From CAZLPZ01 sp964607245 (lineage in GTDB: Bacteria; Pseudomonadota; Alphaproteobacteria; Micavibrionales; Micavibrionaceae), in NCBI GenBank assembly GCA_964607245.1, contig CAZSIB010000013.1, positions 1 through 39,496 on the forward strand: a DNA stretch of 39,496 nt. The letters are read 5' to 3'. A program made the position numbers and the translations under genes. The notes under the pieces are model-generated. The model worked only from the letters and a program-made list of their open reading frames with translations, was not told the DNA's origin and made no database searches. Positions 1-7,239 of this stretch are shown here, piece by piece (the stretch's first letter is position 1; each line of letters starts with the position of its first letter).

Positions 1-54
<54 letters not shown>

Positions 55-147
55 TGCAGGCAGGTAAAATCTTTCAACAGCTTTATTTAAGCGGATGTCC
101 GGGCAAAAATCAAGGGGAAAGGCGGTATTACAGCCTAACCCTTTGTA

Positions 148-1731
148 TTATTTTGAAAATTTTGGGACTGCGTTCAACCGCGCCAGCGCTTGATATAGTT
201 TTATGTCTTCTTGATAAATATCATACGCGAGGACCAGTTGCCCCCCTTTTTTAAGCCAGGCGGTTTGATACAGCATCAAAACAGGAAATCGATTCGTGAG
301 CATAACATCACGCGTTTTCTCGGCCTCGATCACCTTGAACATCCGGTCGTCATTCCATCCCGTCTCGCCCGAAAGGACAAAACGCGCCATATCACGCGGC
401 CGCGAGAGTCGCACACAACCCGACGAAATATCCCGGTTATCATGACGGAAATATTGCGGCGTGTTGGTATCATGCAAATAAATATCGTAGGGGTTCGGCA
501 TAATCACACGGACCACGCCCAAGGCGTTATCCCGCCCCGAGGGCTGGACCATCCGAAACCGCGGCAAATCCGCCTCAGTCACTTTTTCCCAATCGACAAA
601 AAGCGGGTCAATTTGAACTTGTTCGCCCGTCTGGGGGTCTTTGGTCCAAAGACTGACCCCTTTTGTGGCGAGGAAAGACGCATCTTTCCGAAGTTCCGGC
701 AAGAAATCTTCTTTCTTGACCACATCCGGGACCGTCCAGGTGGGATTGAACCGCACGCCTTGGACCAGCGTTTTAAATTGCGCCGTGGGCCGTTTCGTTC
801 GGCCTACAATGACGGGCATTTCAAGCTTGACCTCGCCCTTTTCAATGCCCCAAAGCGTCGCCGCCGGGATATTCACGACGATGTATTTTTCAGGTTTGAC
901 CGGATCAAGCCAGCGCAAACGTTCCAAATTTGCGATCACTTGTTGATAGCGCTGCTGATAGGTCTGATTAAAAAACTGGATGGTTTTAGGCCCGATGATC
1001 CCGTCATCTTTAAGCCCATGATTGCGTTGGAATTCCATGACGATTTGAACAAGCGCATCATCATAAAGTAAGGGATTTTGCCCCTCGGCAAGGGCGGCAC
1101 CCAAGACCGTGCGCAGATCCGGGATCGTCGCATGCGTATCGCCGGGCCGGATCGAGCGCTTGAGTGCCTTAAATTTATAGATGGACTTACCCCCTTCCCC
1201 GGCCTTTAACCGAGGGACCAGTTGATCAAGCTCGCTTTGCAAGGCCTGATAAAGGGGCGTTGCAGGCGCCAAGCCCGCAAGATACGCCAAACGATCGGGG
1301 GCGCGGGAAATCTCGTCCTTCACCAAGGCAGCATCCGGCGTCTGGCGCCAATCCTTGGCCCGCAGCCCCACATCACGCGCAGACACCCGCATCCCGGACA
1401 TATCCCGGGCATAAAGAACCATGGCATCAAGGAGGGCCGCATTTACCGCCGGATCGGCATCATCCACCGATTGTTCAATCATTTTTGTGAGCTCTGGCGT
1501 CAAATAGCGATCCGGGCGGAGTCCATGCCGTCCCGCCTGATCCAACAGGCTTAGAATATTCTGGCGTTCAATTTGAGTGAAAATCGGGGCAGCGACGACA
1601 GATGCCGCAGAATCACCAGATGAGAACTGCACCGCGCCCGCATCTTGTAAAACAGGGGCGGGTGTTTCCGCACGCGCCCCGCCGACAAAGCTCATACTAT
1701 ATAGAATACAGAACAATAAAGTGCGCGACAT
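148..1731 (-). CDS. L,D-transpeptidase, YcbB/LdtD-like (YkuD domain plus peptidoglycan-binding domain)
   Basis: Periplasmic L,D-transpeptidase that would form 3-3 crosslinks between meso-DAP residues of peptidoglycan or attach proteins to it. The 527-residue protein starts with a signal peptide ending in AxA (about residue 21), then a helical scaffold region. A PG_binding_1 segment follows (about 220-255, with FQRNHGL and GIIGPKT) and then the YkuD catalytic domain (about 285-460). The active-site signature is visible: His about 420 in LHDT and catalytic Cys about 439 in SSGCVR. The order and length match the large YcbB type rather than the small ErfK type. I chose the ATG at 1731 because it gives a clean signal peptide and has an AGG just upstream; a TTG 30 bases further up would spoil the signal peptide. 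It is the last gene of a leftward group. Family assignment is secure; the physiological role is inferred. Confidence 0.93.
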   Translation of the reverse strand: MSRTLLFCILYSMSFVGGARAETPAPVLQDAGAVQFSSGDSAASVVAAPIFTQIERQNILSLLDQAGRHGLRPDRYLTPELTKMIEQSVDDADPAVNAALLDAMVLYARDMSGMRVSARDVGLRAKDWRQTPDAALVKDEISRAPDRLAYLAGLAPATPLYQALQSELDQLVPRLKAGEGGKSIYKFKALKRSIRPGDTHATIPDLRTVLGAALAEGQNPLLYDDALVQIVMEFQRNHGLKDDGIIGPKTIQFFNQTYQQRYQQVIANLERLRWLDPVKPEKYIVVNIPAATLWGIEKGEVKLEMPVIVGRTKRPTAQFKTLVQGVRFNPTWTVPDVVKKEDFLPELRKDASFLATKGVSLWTKDPQTGEQVQIDPLFVDWEKVTEADLPRFRMVQPSGRDNALGVVRVIMPNPYDIYLHDTNTPQYFRHDNRDISSGCVRLSRPRDMARFVLSGETGWNDDRMFKVIEAEKTRDVMLTNRFPVLMLYQTAWLKKGGQLVLAYDIYQEDIKLYQALARLNAVPKFSK

Positions 1732-1792
1732 AAAAAACCTGAAAGAAACAAGGAAAATCAATAGGTACGAAGATTTGTTCCCCTTACCTTAC

Positions 1793-1825
1793 CCTGATTT
1801 GGGTTAAGAATTCCCGAAAATCAGG
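1793..1825 (-). terminator. Hairpin at the 3' end of the CPCC gene
   Basis: CCTGATTT (1793-1800) pairs perfectly with AAATCAGG (1818-1825), with GGG and CCC able to extend the stem inside the loop. The right arm overlaps the stop codon of the CPCC gene. No T-run follows on the minus strand, so it may be an attenuator or mRNA-stabilising hairpin rather than a full terminator. Confidence 0.35.
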
Positions 1826-2120
1826 CCTGATCATCCCGATAATCGTCCGGAATTTGGGCGATTTGATCGACAGCCCGCCAGCCAGGGGGGCATAAAATAG
1901 GGTCCGACCACCCATAATCCGCCTTGCGCCAGAGGGCCCGATGCCGCAAGACCGCAGGCCTTGTGGCGTCATCATAGCCAAACTCAACACCGCAACAGGG
2001 ACAAATCTCGTAACTGGGACTGATCCCATCATGTCCCCAGGGCGGGGTCTCGTGCCGCCGCCCGCACACCCGACACACCATCAATTCGTCGGGCAAGCGA
2101 TGCTTGCGGTCATTGGTCAT
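1821..2120 (-). CDS. CPCC-type cysteine-rich small protein
   Basis: A 99-residue protein with two cysteine pairs, CRVC (16-19) and CPCC (40-43), the latter in ICPCCGVEFGYDD. This resembles the Cys_rich_CPCC family of putative metal-binding proteins whose function is unknown. The four cysteines probably bind zinc (inference). The C-terminal half is rich in Trp, Asp and Pro. I chose the ATG at 2120; a TTG lies directly before it. The gene overlaps the end of the upstream gene by 11 bases on the same strand, which indicates co-transcription and translational coupling. No signal peptide or membrane segment is seen, so it is likely cytoplasmic. No function is proposed. Confidence 0.75.
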   Translation of the reverse strand: MTNDRKHRLPDELMVCRVCGRRHETPPWGHDGISPSYEICPCCGVEFGYDDATRPAVLRHRALWRKADYGWSDPILCPPGWRAVDQIAQIPDDYRDDQA

Positions 2121-2616
2121 CAAAATAGGCCTGATTGGTTGGATATCCGTGGATATCCGGATGCATGCGGTAATAGGTGCGCGGCGTCCCGTCCGCCCGC
2201 ATCACGCCAAACCGGGTGGAAGGCGCATGAAACCGCACGATATCCCCGTCTTTTTGGATTTTCGTTTGCGTGCCCTCCGGCGGGGTATGCAAAAAATGAT
2301 GCGCCGCCATCACATAGGCCTCAACCGTCTTTAGCCCCAGTTCACGCGCATGCTTGCGGAAATGCGCTTGAGCGTTCTCGACACTGCTGTACCGCGCAGT
2401 CGATGTCCAGATTTGGGCCCCTTTCGGCAGTTCAATCGACAAAGTAAACGCGGAGTCATAGGGGGGCGCCGGATGAACGGGTTTGGCGTGTGGTTTGGGG
2501 GCCACAAGCACAACGCGGGAGAGCGCCCTGTCAAAATCAACGGTATAGGACAGAAGAAACAGCGCCCCAAAAACGAACGCCAGCGCACAAAGCCAATCCG
2601 TGACCCATGTCCGCAT
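2110..2616 (-). CDS. Membrane-anchored protein of unknown function
   Basis: A 168-residue protein with one N-terminal hydrophobic segment (about residues 8-27, probable membrane anchor) and a Pro-rich linker (PKPHAKPVHPAPPY). A soluble domain of about 110 residues follows. Its end (DGDIVRFHAPSTRFGVM, then RADGTPRTYYRMHP) resembles a short module with the pattern 'GDxVRF-x-FGV-x-DGxxRTxF', which I associate with C-terminal parts of secreted or toxin-like proteins; this is a weak resemblance only. The start overlaps the stop of the upstream PH-domain gene (TGATG; a GTG immediately before is an alternative start). The downstream CPCC gene overlaps its 3' end. The tight coupling suggests a shared function at the membrane. 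Confidence 0.7.
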   Translation of the reverse strand: MRTWVTDWLCALAFVFGALFLLSYTVDFDRALSRVVLVAPKPHAKPVHPAPPYDSAFTLSIELPKGAQIWTSTARYSSVENAQAHFRKHARELGLKTVEAYVMAAHHFLHTPPEGTQTKIQKDGDIVRFHAPSTRFGVMRADGTPRTYYRMHPDIHGYPTNQAYFDDQ

Positions 2617-3128
2617 CACTGCCCCCCTGCCCCCGATGTTTTATGGGTTTCGGTATAAATCACCTCATCGGTTAAACGACGAAAGACATGCGGCGCCTCG
2701 ACATACGGCACCGCCATCACGCGGCTGCCTGTTCCGGTGACAACCACAGACGCATATCCCATGAGCATACCCGGAATCGTCCGTTCCAATTCGACACTTT
2801 CAATCCGGTCAATCGCCAGTTGCACCGTATCCATTCGGATCAGGCCTGACCGGATAAGCAATCGTTTATTCGTGAGCACCAAAAGCAAATAATGCTTGGT
2901 CATATAGGCGATGCCCAACATAATCCCGGCCACGAGCAACATAAAAATCCCTAGATTTGTGACCGTGACAAGCAAAAATAACGCAAAGGCAAGAACGGCA
3001 AGACCGCGCCAATAAATCCCCCAATGAAAATGCGCGACCTTTAATATCTTTTCATCGGGCAGGATGGACACATCATTCGGTAACGGAATCCGCCGGGTAG
3101 GTGTCGATTTTTGTGTCGGTACGTTCAT
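2616..3128 (-). CDS. bPH_2 (DUF304) PH-domain membrane protein
   Basis: A 170-residue membrane protein. A cytoplasmic N-terminus is followed by two close hydrophobic segments (about residues 42-80) and a C-terminal bacterial PH-like domain (about 80-160). That domain contains the typical strand pattern LLVLTNKRLLIRSG, then IDRIESVELERTIPG and ASVVVTGTGS. This is the layout of YdbS-like proteins, whose exact role is not established. I chose the ATG at 3128, which is preceded by GGGAG at good spacing; the longer TTG-initiated frame has an implausible N-terminus. It lies 78 bases downstream of a second PH-domain gene, and its stop overlaps the next start. Confidence 0.88.
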   Translation of the reverse strand: MNVPTQKSTPTRRIPLPNDVSILPDEKILKVAHFHWGIYWRGLAVLAFALFLLVTVTNLGIFMLLVAGIMLGIAYMTKHYLLLVLTNKRLLIRSGLIRMDTVQLAIDRIESVELERTIPGMLMGYASVVVTGTGSRVMAVPYVEAPHVFRRLTDEVIYTETHKTSGAGGQ

Positions 3129-3206
3129 CAAATCTACTCCCTTTCCAGATGGGCATAAATTGCTATCCCCGCGCAAGCGGGAATCCAACAGTTTTTATGA
3201 ATTTTT

Positions 3207-3752
3207 CTAAACCTGCCGCGCATATTCAATCGCACGACGAAACTTGAGCGGCTGCATGATGGGTGGCAGGATCACTTCGCCCACGCCCATGCCTCGGATA
3301 ATGATGTTACCAAAATCAAAAACACGTCCAGGCATGGTTTGAATCACGTTCACCCCCTCGATCCGGTCGATACTGATCTCGCCCACATATCGCGCGATCA
3401 GGCCGCGTTTGTAAATGACGCGGGTCGACGTCACGGCAATTTCCGTTGTCGCACGGATCACCATTTGGTGCATGAATTTCCAAATACCTATTGCGACCAA
3501 CGACAGGGCCGCAATCTTGATTCCCCAGTGGAGCTTCATGACCTGAATCCAAATGGGATCATTCGGTGAAAAATCTGGACTCAATTTAAACCCTGTTTTT
3601 TGTTGCAAAAGAATGGCAGCCGCAATGACCACGACCGCCCAGAAAAATCCCCAGAAAATCGAAAACACGGCATTCGCGGTATAAAGCCAATGAAACCGGC
3701 CCACATGAACCAGCTTTTCCTTGGGACCTAATGATTGACGGACATACAGCAT
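3207..3752 (-). CDS. bPH_2 (DUF304) PH-domain membrane protein, paralogue of its neighbour
   Basis: A 181-residue protein with a short N-terminus (MLYVRQSLGPKEKLVHVGRF) and two hydrophobic segments (about 25-50 and 75-92). A C-terminal PH-like domain carries IAVTSTRVIYKRGLIAR, ISIDRIEGVNVIQTMPG and NIIIRGMGVG. These segments align with the neighbouring 2616-3128 product (TNKRLLIRSGLIR, IDRIESVELERTIPG), so the two look like a diverged tandem pair, as in ydbS/ydbT-type arrangements. The start ATG has GGGAG 5 bases upstream. It sits 21 bases after phosphofructokinase and is probably co-transcribed with it. Function is unknown; a membrane-stress or envelope role is only inferred. Confidence 0.87.
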   Translation of the reverse strand: MLYVRQSLGPKEKLVHVGRFHWLYTANAVFSIFWGFFWAVVVIAAAILLQQKTGFKLSPDFSPNDPIWIQVMKLHWGIKIAALSLVAIGIWKFMHQMVIRATTEIAVTSTRVIYKRGLIARYVGEISIDRIEGVNVIQTMPGRVFDFGNIIIRGMGVGEVILPPIMQPLKFRRAIEYARQV

Positions 3753-3773
3753 GTCATCTCCCGTGCGCGGGCT

Positions 3774-4850
3774 CTAATCCCCGAGGCAAATCCCCAGGCT
3801 TCTGGCAGTATGCACCAATGGGCCCGCCACGTCTACATTCCGAAAGGATTCAAACGCCTGGCGAATGGGCACGGCCACAACGGCGCGGTTTTGCCAGGCG
3901 ACCATATGTCCAAATTTTCCTTGATCCACCAAATCCACCGCATGCACTGCAAGGGCCGAGGCCAAAAGCCGGTCGTTAAAGGTGGGCGGCGCGCCGCGCA
4001 CCAAATGCCCCAAGACCGTGACCCGCGTATCCGCCCCGGTCATTTCGTTAATTTTTACGCCGAAATAATGGCCAATCCCCCCATACCGGACTTCACCGCC
4101 CGCCTGGCGGATCATGGCCTTACCGCCGTCCACGGTCTTGACCGCTTCGGACACGATCATCAAACAAAAATTCTGGGCTCCGGCCATGACGCTTTCGACC
4201 TTGCGGCCAATCGACTGAAGTGTATAGGGGATTTCAGGGATCAGGATAATATCCGCCCCGCCCGCAATTCCGGCCGACAAGGCAACATGACCCGCATCCC
4301 GCCCCATGACCTCCAGGATCATGACCCGGTCATGACTGGCCGCCGTGGGTTGCAAGCGGTCAAGCGCTTCTGTCGCGACCATCACCGCCGTATCAAACCC
4401 AATCGACCGTTCGGTCTGGCCAATATCATTGTCCATGGTTTTTGGAATGCCAACGAAAGGAATATTCCCTTTTTCGGTCAAGCGCGCCAAAAGCTCCATC
4501 GAGCCATCGCCGCCAATGCCAATAAGCGCATCGATTTGGAGCTTCTTGATCGCCGCAATCACATCGTCGCTGCGGTCCTTGCGCGTGCCGTCCGGCATGG
4601 CGAACTCAAACGGATCATTTTTGTTATGCGTCCCCAGAATTGTTCCGCCCATGCGAAGCACATGGGTATCAAACTCTTGTGGCGAGAGTTGCCGGACTTT
4701 TTTATCCGGGTCAAACAGACCCATATACCCGTCCTCAATCCCCAAGACGGTCCAGCCGCGCAGCGCCGCATTATGGACAACACCGCGCAGCGCGGCATTT
4801 AACCCGGCGCAATCGCCTCCACTCGTCAGGATTCCAATACGTTTTGTCAT
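3774..4850 (-). CDS. 6-phosphofructokinase (PfkA family, G/K mixed signature)
   Basis: Phosphorylates fructose 6-phosphate to fructose 1,6-bisphosphate in glycolysis; cytoplasmic. The 358 residues carry the N-terminal TSGGDCAGLN (9-18), GGDGS (113-117), PKTMDND (136-142; catalytic base Asp140 by family analogy) and MGRDAG. The phosphoryl-donor signature is mixed. Gly116 (E. coli Gly104) is typical of ATP enzymes. Lys137 in PKT (E. coli Gly124, PGT) is typical of PPi enzymes. The Gly/Lys combination occurs in group III enzymes, many of which use ATP. Donor specificity should therefore be stated as probable ATP, not certain. It is the first gene of a leftward group with the two PH-domain genes, and is divergent from the DUF465 gene at 4956. 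Confidence 0.93.
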   Translation of the reverse strand: MTKRIGILTSGGDCAGLNAALRGVVHNAALRGWTVLGIEDGYMGLFDPDKKVRQLSPQEFDTHVLRMGGTILGTHNKNDPFEFAMPDGTRKDRSDDVIAAIKKLQIDALIGIGGDGSMELLARLTEKGNIPFVGIPKTMDNDIGQTERSIGFDTAVMVATEALDRLQPTAASHDRVMILEVMGRDAGHVALSAGIAGGADIILIPEIPYTLQSIGRKVESVMAGAQNFCLMIVSEAVKTVDGGKAMIRQAGGEVRYGGIGHYFGVKINEMTGADTRVTVLGHLVRGAPPTFNDRLLASALAVHAVDLVDQGKFGHMVAWQNRAVVAVPIRQAFESFRNVDVAGPLVHTARSLGICLGD

Positions 4851-4955
4851 GATGTCATTGTCTTTCGTTCAGTCTCTTCCATCACAGCCTGAAAAAGTTA
4901 ATATTTTTTAAGGCTGCACTACCTTTTTCCCATTTTTTTTGATATAAAGGTCGTC

Positions 4956-5180
4956 ATGAGCGATTTAACTGATCTTATGGAAGATGATGACGAGATTCGG
5001 GAAAAACTTGCCGAACTTCGTGCCGAACATCAGGCCCTCGATGATGAAATTGACGCCGCCGCCCATGGGGCTGGACCGGTCGATTTTGTTAATTTACAAC
5101 GCCTGAAAAAACGTAAATTAGGATTAAAAGACCTGATTACGCGCCTGGAAAGCCGCCTTTTGCCGGACATTATCGCCTAA
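4956..5180 (+). CDS. YdcH-like DUF465 small coiled-coil protein
   Basis: A 74-residue, highly charged, fully helical protein. It shows the DUF465 pattern: an EHQALDDEID segment, a short break, then LQRLKKRKLGLKDLITRLE near the C-terminus. The family is widespread in proteobacteria and has no settled function. The N-terminus is unusually acidic (LTDLMEDDDEIRE). The ATG has AAAGG 5 bases upstream. The gene stands alone between the divergent phosphofructokinase gene and the flagellar block. It is separated from flgI by an 87-base gap holding a sigma-54-type promoter, so it is probably not part of the flagellar transcript. Confidence 0.85.
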   Translation: MSDLTDLMEDDDEIREKLAELRAEHQALDDEIDAAAHGAGPVDFVNLQRLKKRKLGLKDLITRLESRLLPDIIA

Positions 5181-5191
5181 CCCCCCCCCTT

Positions 5192-5207
5192 TGGCACAAA
5201 CTTCGCA
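5192..5207 (+). promoter_or_regulatory. Sigma-54-type (-24/-12) promoter upstream of flgI
   Basis: TGGCAC (5192-5197), five bases, then TCGCA (5203-5207). This matches the RpoN consensus TGGCAC-N5-TTGCA except for one base, with invariant GG and GC at exactly the right spacing. It lies 61 bases before the flgI start. Sigma-54 promoters drive middle and late flagellar genes in many alphaproteobacteria, so this probably starts the flgI-to-flgE transcript. A run of nine C (5181-5189) ends 3 bases before the -24 element. Confidence 0.75.
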
Positions 5208-5267
5208 TAGAGACCTCGTGATGGCTGCGAGATAACCTCGCGGCCCCACGTAAAGGTTTATGTCGCG

Positions 5268-6389
5268 ATGTTTCGTCGTCTTTTTGCACTCGTGTTGCTT
5301 GCGCTTTTATGTCTGCCCGCCCTGCCGATGCAGGCCGCGACCACCACGACGCGGATCAAGGATATCGTTGATTTTGAAGGTGTGCGGGAAAACATGCTCG
5401 TGGGCTACGGCCTTGTTGTGGGCCTGAACGGCACGGGGGACTCGCTCAATAACTCGCCCTTTACCAAACAATCTTTGATCGCCATGCTTGAACGATTAGG
5501 CGTAAACGTGCGCGACCAATCACTCAATACGGGCAACGTCGCGGCGGTCATGGTCACGGCAACCTTGCCCCCGTTTACGAACCAGGGCGCGCGCATTGAT
5601 ATCTCGGTCTCGGCCTTGGGCGACGCGAAAAGTTTGCAAGGCGGGACGTTGCTGGTCACGCCGCTGTTGGCCGCGGATGGCCAGGTCTATGCCGTTGCAC
5701 AAGGCCCGATGGTCATTTCCGGGTTTACGGCATCGGGCGATGCGGCAAAAATTACCCAGAACATCCCCACCACCGGACGCATCCCATCGGGCGCCATTGT
5801 TGAACGCGAGATTGATTTTAAACTGGCCGATCTGGACCAGGTGCGTTTGGCCCTGCGCAACCCTGATTTCACCACCGCACGGCGCATTGCGCGCGCGATT
5901 AACGGGTATCTCTCCGATACCGTGGCGGCGGCCGAAAATGGCGGCAGTGTGGTTATTCAACGCCCCATCACCTATCCCGGGACGATTGTTGATCTCATCA
6001 CCGATATCGAGGCGTTGCCCATTCAACCCGACCAGGCGGCGCGCGTCGTAATTGATGAAAATTCAGGCGTGATCGTCATTGGTCAAGATGTCCGTATCTC
6101 GATTGCCGCGATCGCGCAGGGCAATTTGACCATCAAGATCAGTGAAACACCCCAGGTCTCGCAACCCTCGCCCTTCTCTGAAGTAGGAAATACCGAAGTC
6201 GTACCGCGCACGGATGTGTCCGTAAATACAGGGGCGGATGTGCGTCTGGGTCTTCTTGAAACGGGCGTCACGCTTCAGGAACTTGTAACGGGCCTCAATC
6301 GCCTGGGCGTCGGGCCGCGTGATGTGATCTCGATCTTGCAAGCGCTCAAAGCATCCGGTGCGCTTCAGGCTGAAATTCAAACAATGTAA
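5268..6389 (+). CDS. flgI: Flagellar P-ring protein FlgI
   Basis: Periplasmic protein that polymerises into the P-ring around the flagellar rod at the peptidoglycan layer. The 373 residues are the usual length. An N-terminal Sec signal peptide (residues about 1-23, ending PMQA) is followed by the conserved FlgI start TRIKDIVDFEGVRENMLVGY and by GLNGTGDS. The C-terminal part contains VITGQDV-like IVIGQDVRI and LVTGLNRLGVGPRDVISIL, also typical. It is the first gene of a six-gene flagellar operon. The usual neighbours flgA and flgH (L-ring) are not here, so these must lie elsewhere on the chromosome or be absent. Transcription is probably from the sigma-54-type promoter at 5192-5207. Confidence 0.97.
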   Translation: MFRRLFALVLLALLCLPALPMQAATTTTRIKDIVDFEGVRENMLVGYGLVVGLNGTGDSLNNSPFTKQSLIAMLERLGVNVRDQSLNTGNVAAVMVTATLPPFTNQGARIDISVSALGDAKSLQGGTLLVTPLLAADGQVYAVAQGPMVISGFTASGDAAKITQNIPTTGRIPSGAIVEREIDFKLADLDQVRLALRNPDFTTARRIARAINGYLSDTVAAAENGGSVVIQRPITYPGTIVDLITDIEALPIQPDQAARVVIDENSGVIVIGQDVRISIAAIAQGNLTIKISETPQVSQPSPFSEVGNTEVVPRTDVSVNTGADVRLGLLETGVTLQELVTGLNRLGVGPRDVISILQALKASGALQAEIQTM

Positions 6390-6406
6390 AAAGGTCGCGG
6401 CAAAAA

Positions 6407-6754
6407 ATGCCTAGTTTTATTTCTTCCCCTCTCTCTTCGCCGACAACGCTCATGATGACACAAGTTACATCACCGCGTGCGGACGCCAAACTGGACGCTG
6501 CCGCGCATGATTTCGAGGCGATGTTCATCTCGGAAATGCTGAAACCCATGGTCGAAAGTGTCGAGATTGATGACATGTTTGGGGGTGGCAAAGGCGAAGA
6601 GGTTTTTCGCAGCATGATGACCGAAGAATACGGCAAGCTCCTTGCGAAATCGGGTGGCATCGGACTTGCATCTCCTGTGAAACAGGCGTTACTTGCCGCC
6701 CAAGCCAAGGCCCATAACGAACAGAAACCAGAAGTCAACGAGGCACAGAAATGA
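6407..6754 (+). CDS. Rod-binding protein, FlgJ N-terminal domain only
   Basis: A 115-residue protein with the rod-binding (FlgJ N-terminal) domain: AAHDFEAMFISEMLKPM (about 32-48), MFGGGKGEEVFRSMMTEEYGK (in parts, about 57-77) and a final helix with GGIGLA. In enterobacteria FlgJ carries an additional C-terminal muramidase; here it is absent, as in most alphaproteobacteria, where a separate lytic enzyme opens the wall. Role: scaffold for rod assembly in the periplasm. It lies 17 bases after flgI, and its stop overlaps the next start (ATGA). No convincing close ribosome binding site is seen, so translation may be coupled to flgI. Confidence 0.9.
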   Translation: MPSFISSPLSSPTTLMMTQVTSPRADAKLDAAAHDFEAMFISEMLKPMVESVEIDDMFGGGKGEEVFRSMMTEEYGKLLAKSGGIGLASPVKQALLAAQAKAHNEQKPEVNEAQK

Positions 6755-7215
6755 CAACCACGACAACAATGGATCCGACCATGCCCACCGAAAAACGCCT
6801 GGCCCGCCTGGAAGAAACCGTACGTGCACTTATCAAATTGCTGCAGCAAGAAACCATCGCCGTGAAAGCGATTGATCTTCAAACATTCTCCAAGCTCCAA
6901 ACTGTCAAGAATGATCTGCTTGATATTTATCATGACGACATGAAACCGCTTTTGACACATAAAAATGAACTGAAAACGCTGCCCGATGCCGTGAAAGAAA
7001 GAATCCGGGCGTTTGAACGGGATATGTCCATTGCACGAATGGAAAATCTGTCGGCCCTCGAACGCGCAGGCAAAAGCTTTACGCGTCTGCGCGACCGCAT
7101 TGTGCATATCGCGCGGGAAAGCGTTTTGCGGCATACCGCTCAATACGGTGCCAACGGCCAGCTTCAGACACGCGCACGCAAGGCCATTTCAACCGGCGTT
7201 CAGGATCACGCCTAG
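6751..7215 (+). CDS. FlgN-like flagellar export chaperone (probable)
   Basis: A 154-residue, almost entirely helical and charged protein. The N-terminal helix LARLEETVRALIKLLQQE is followed by AVKAIDLQTFSKLQTVKNDLL; this 'LxxLLxxExxAlxxxdlxxl...K..L' pattern is that of FlgN-type chaperones. These hold hook-associated proteins FlgK/FlgL in the cytoplasm before export. The sequence is divergent, so the call rests on pattern, size and position. The start overlaps the stop of the flgJ-like gene by 4 bases (ATGA), and fliK begins 24 bases downstream. It could instead be another small flagellar cytoplasmic factor. Confidence 0.65.
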   Translation: MTTTTTMDPTMPTEKRLARLEETVRALIKLLQQETIAVKAIDLQTFSKLQTVKNDLLDIYHDDMKPLLTHKNELKTLPDAVKERIRAFERDMSIARMENLSALERAGKSFTRLRDRIVHIARESVLRHTAQYGANGQLQTRARKAISTGVQDHA

Positions 7216-7239
7216 TTTCTGTGGGTAAAGGATAAAACT

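Noticed and set aside
211..1071. Long plus-strand open frame (286 codons)
   Set aside because: It is antisense to the well-supported L,D-transpeptidase, has no recognisable domain, and its composition (His/Arg/Pro-rich) is typical of a complementary-strand frame.
3735..4802. Plus-strand open frame of 355 codons
   Set aside because: It lies antisense to phosphofructokinase, which has all family motifs; the frame is a codon-bias shadow.
4898..4911. CtrA-like TTAA pair upstream of the DUF465 gene
   Set aside because: The spacing is 6 bases, not 7, in a T-rich run, so it is probably chance.
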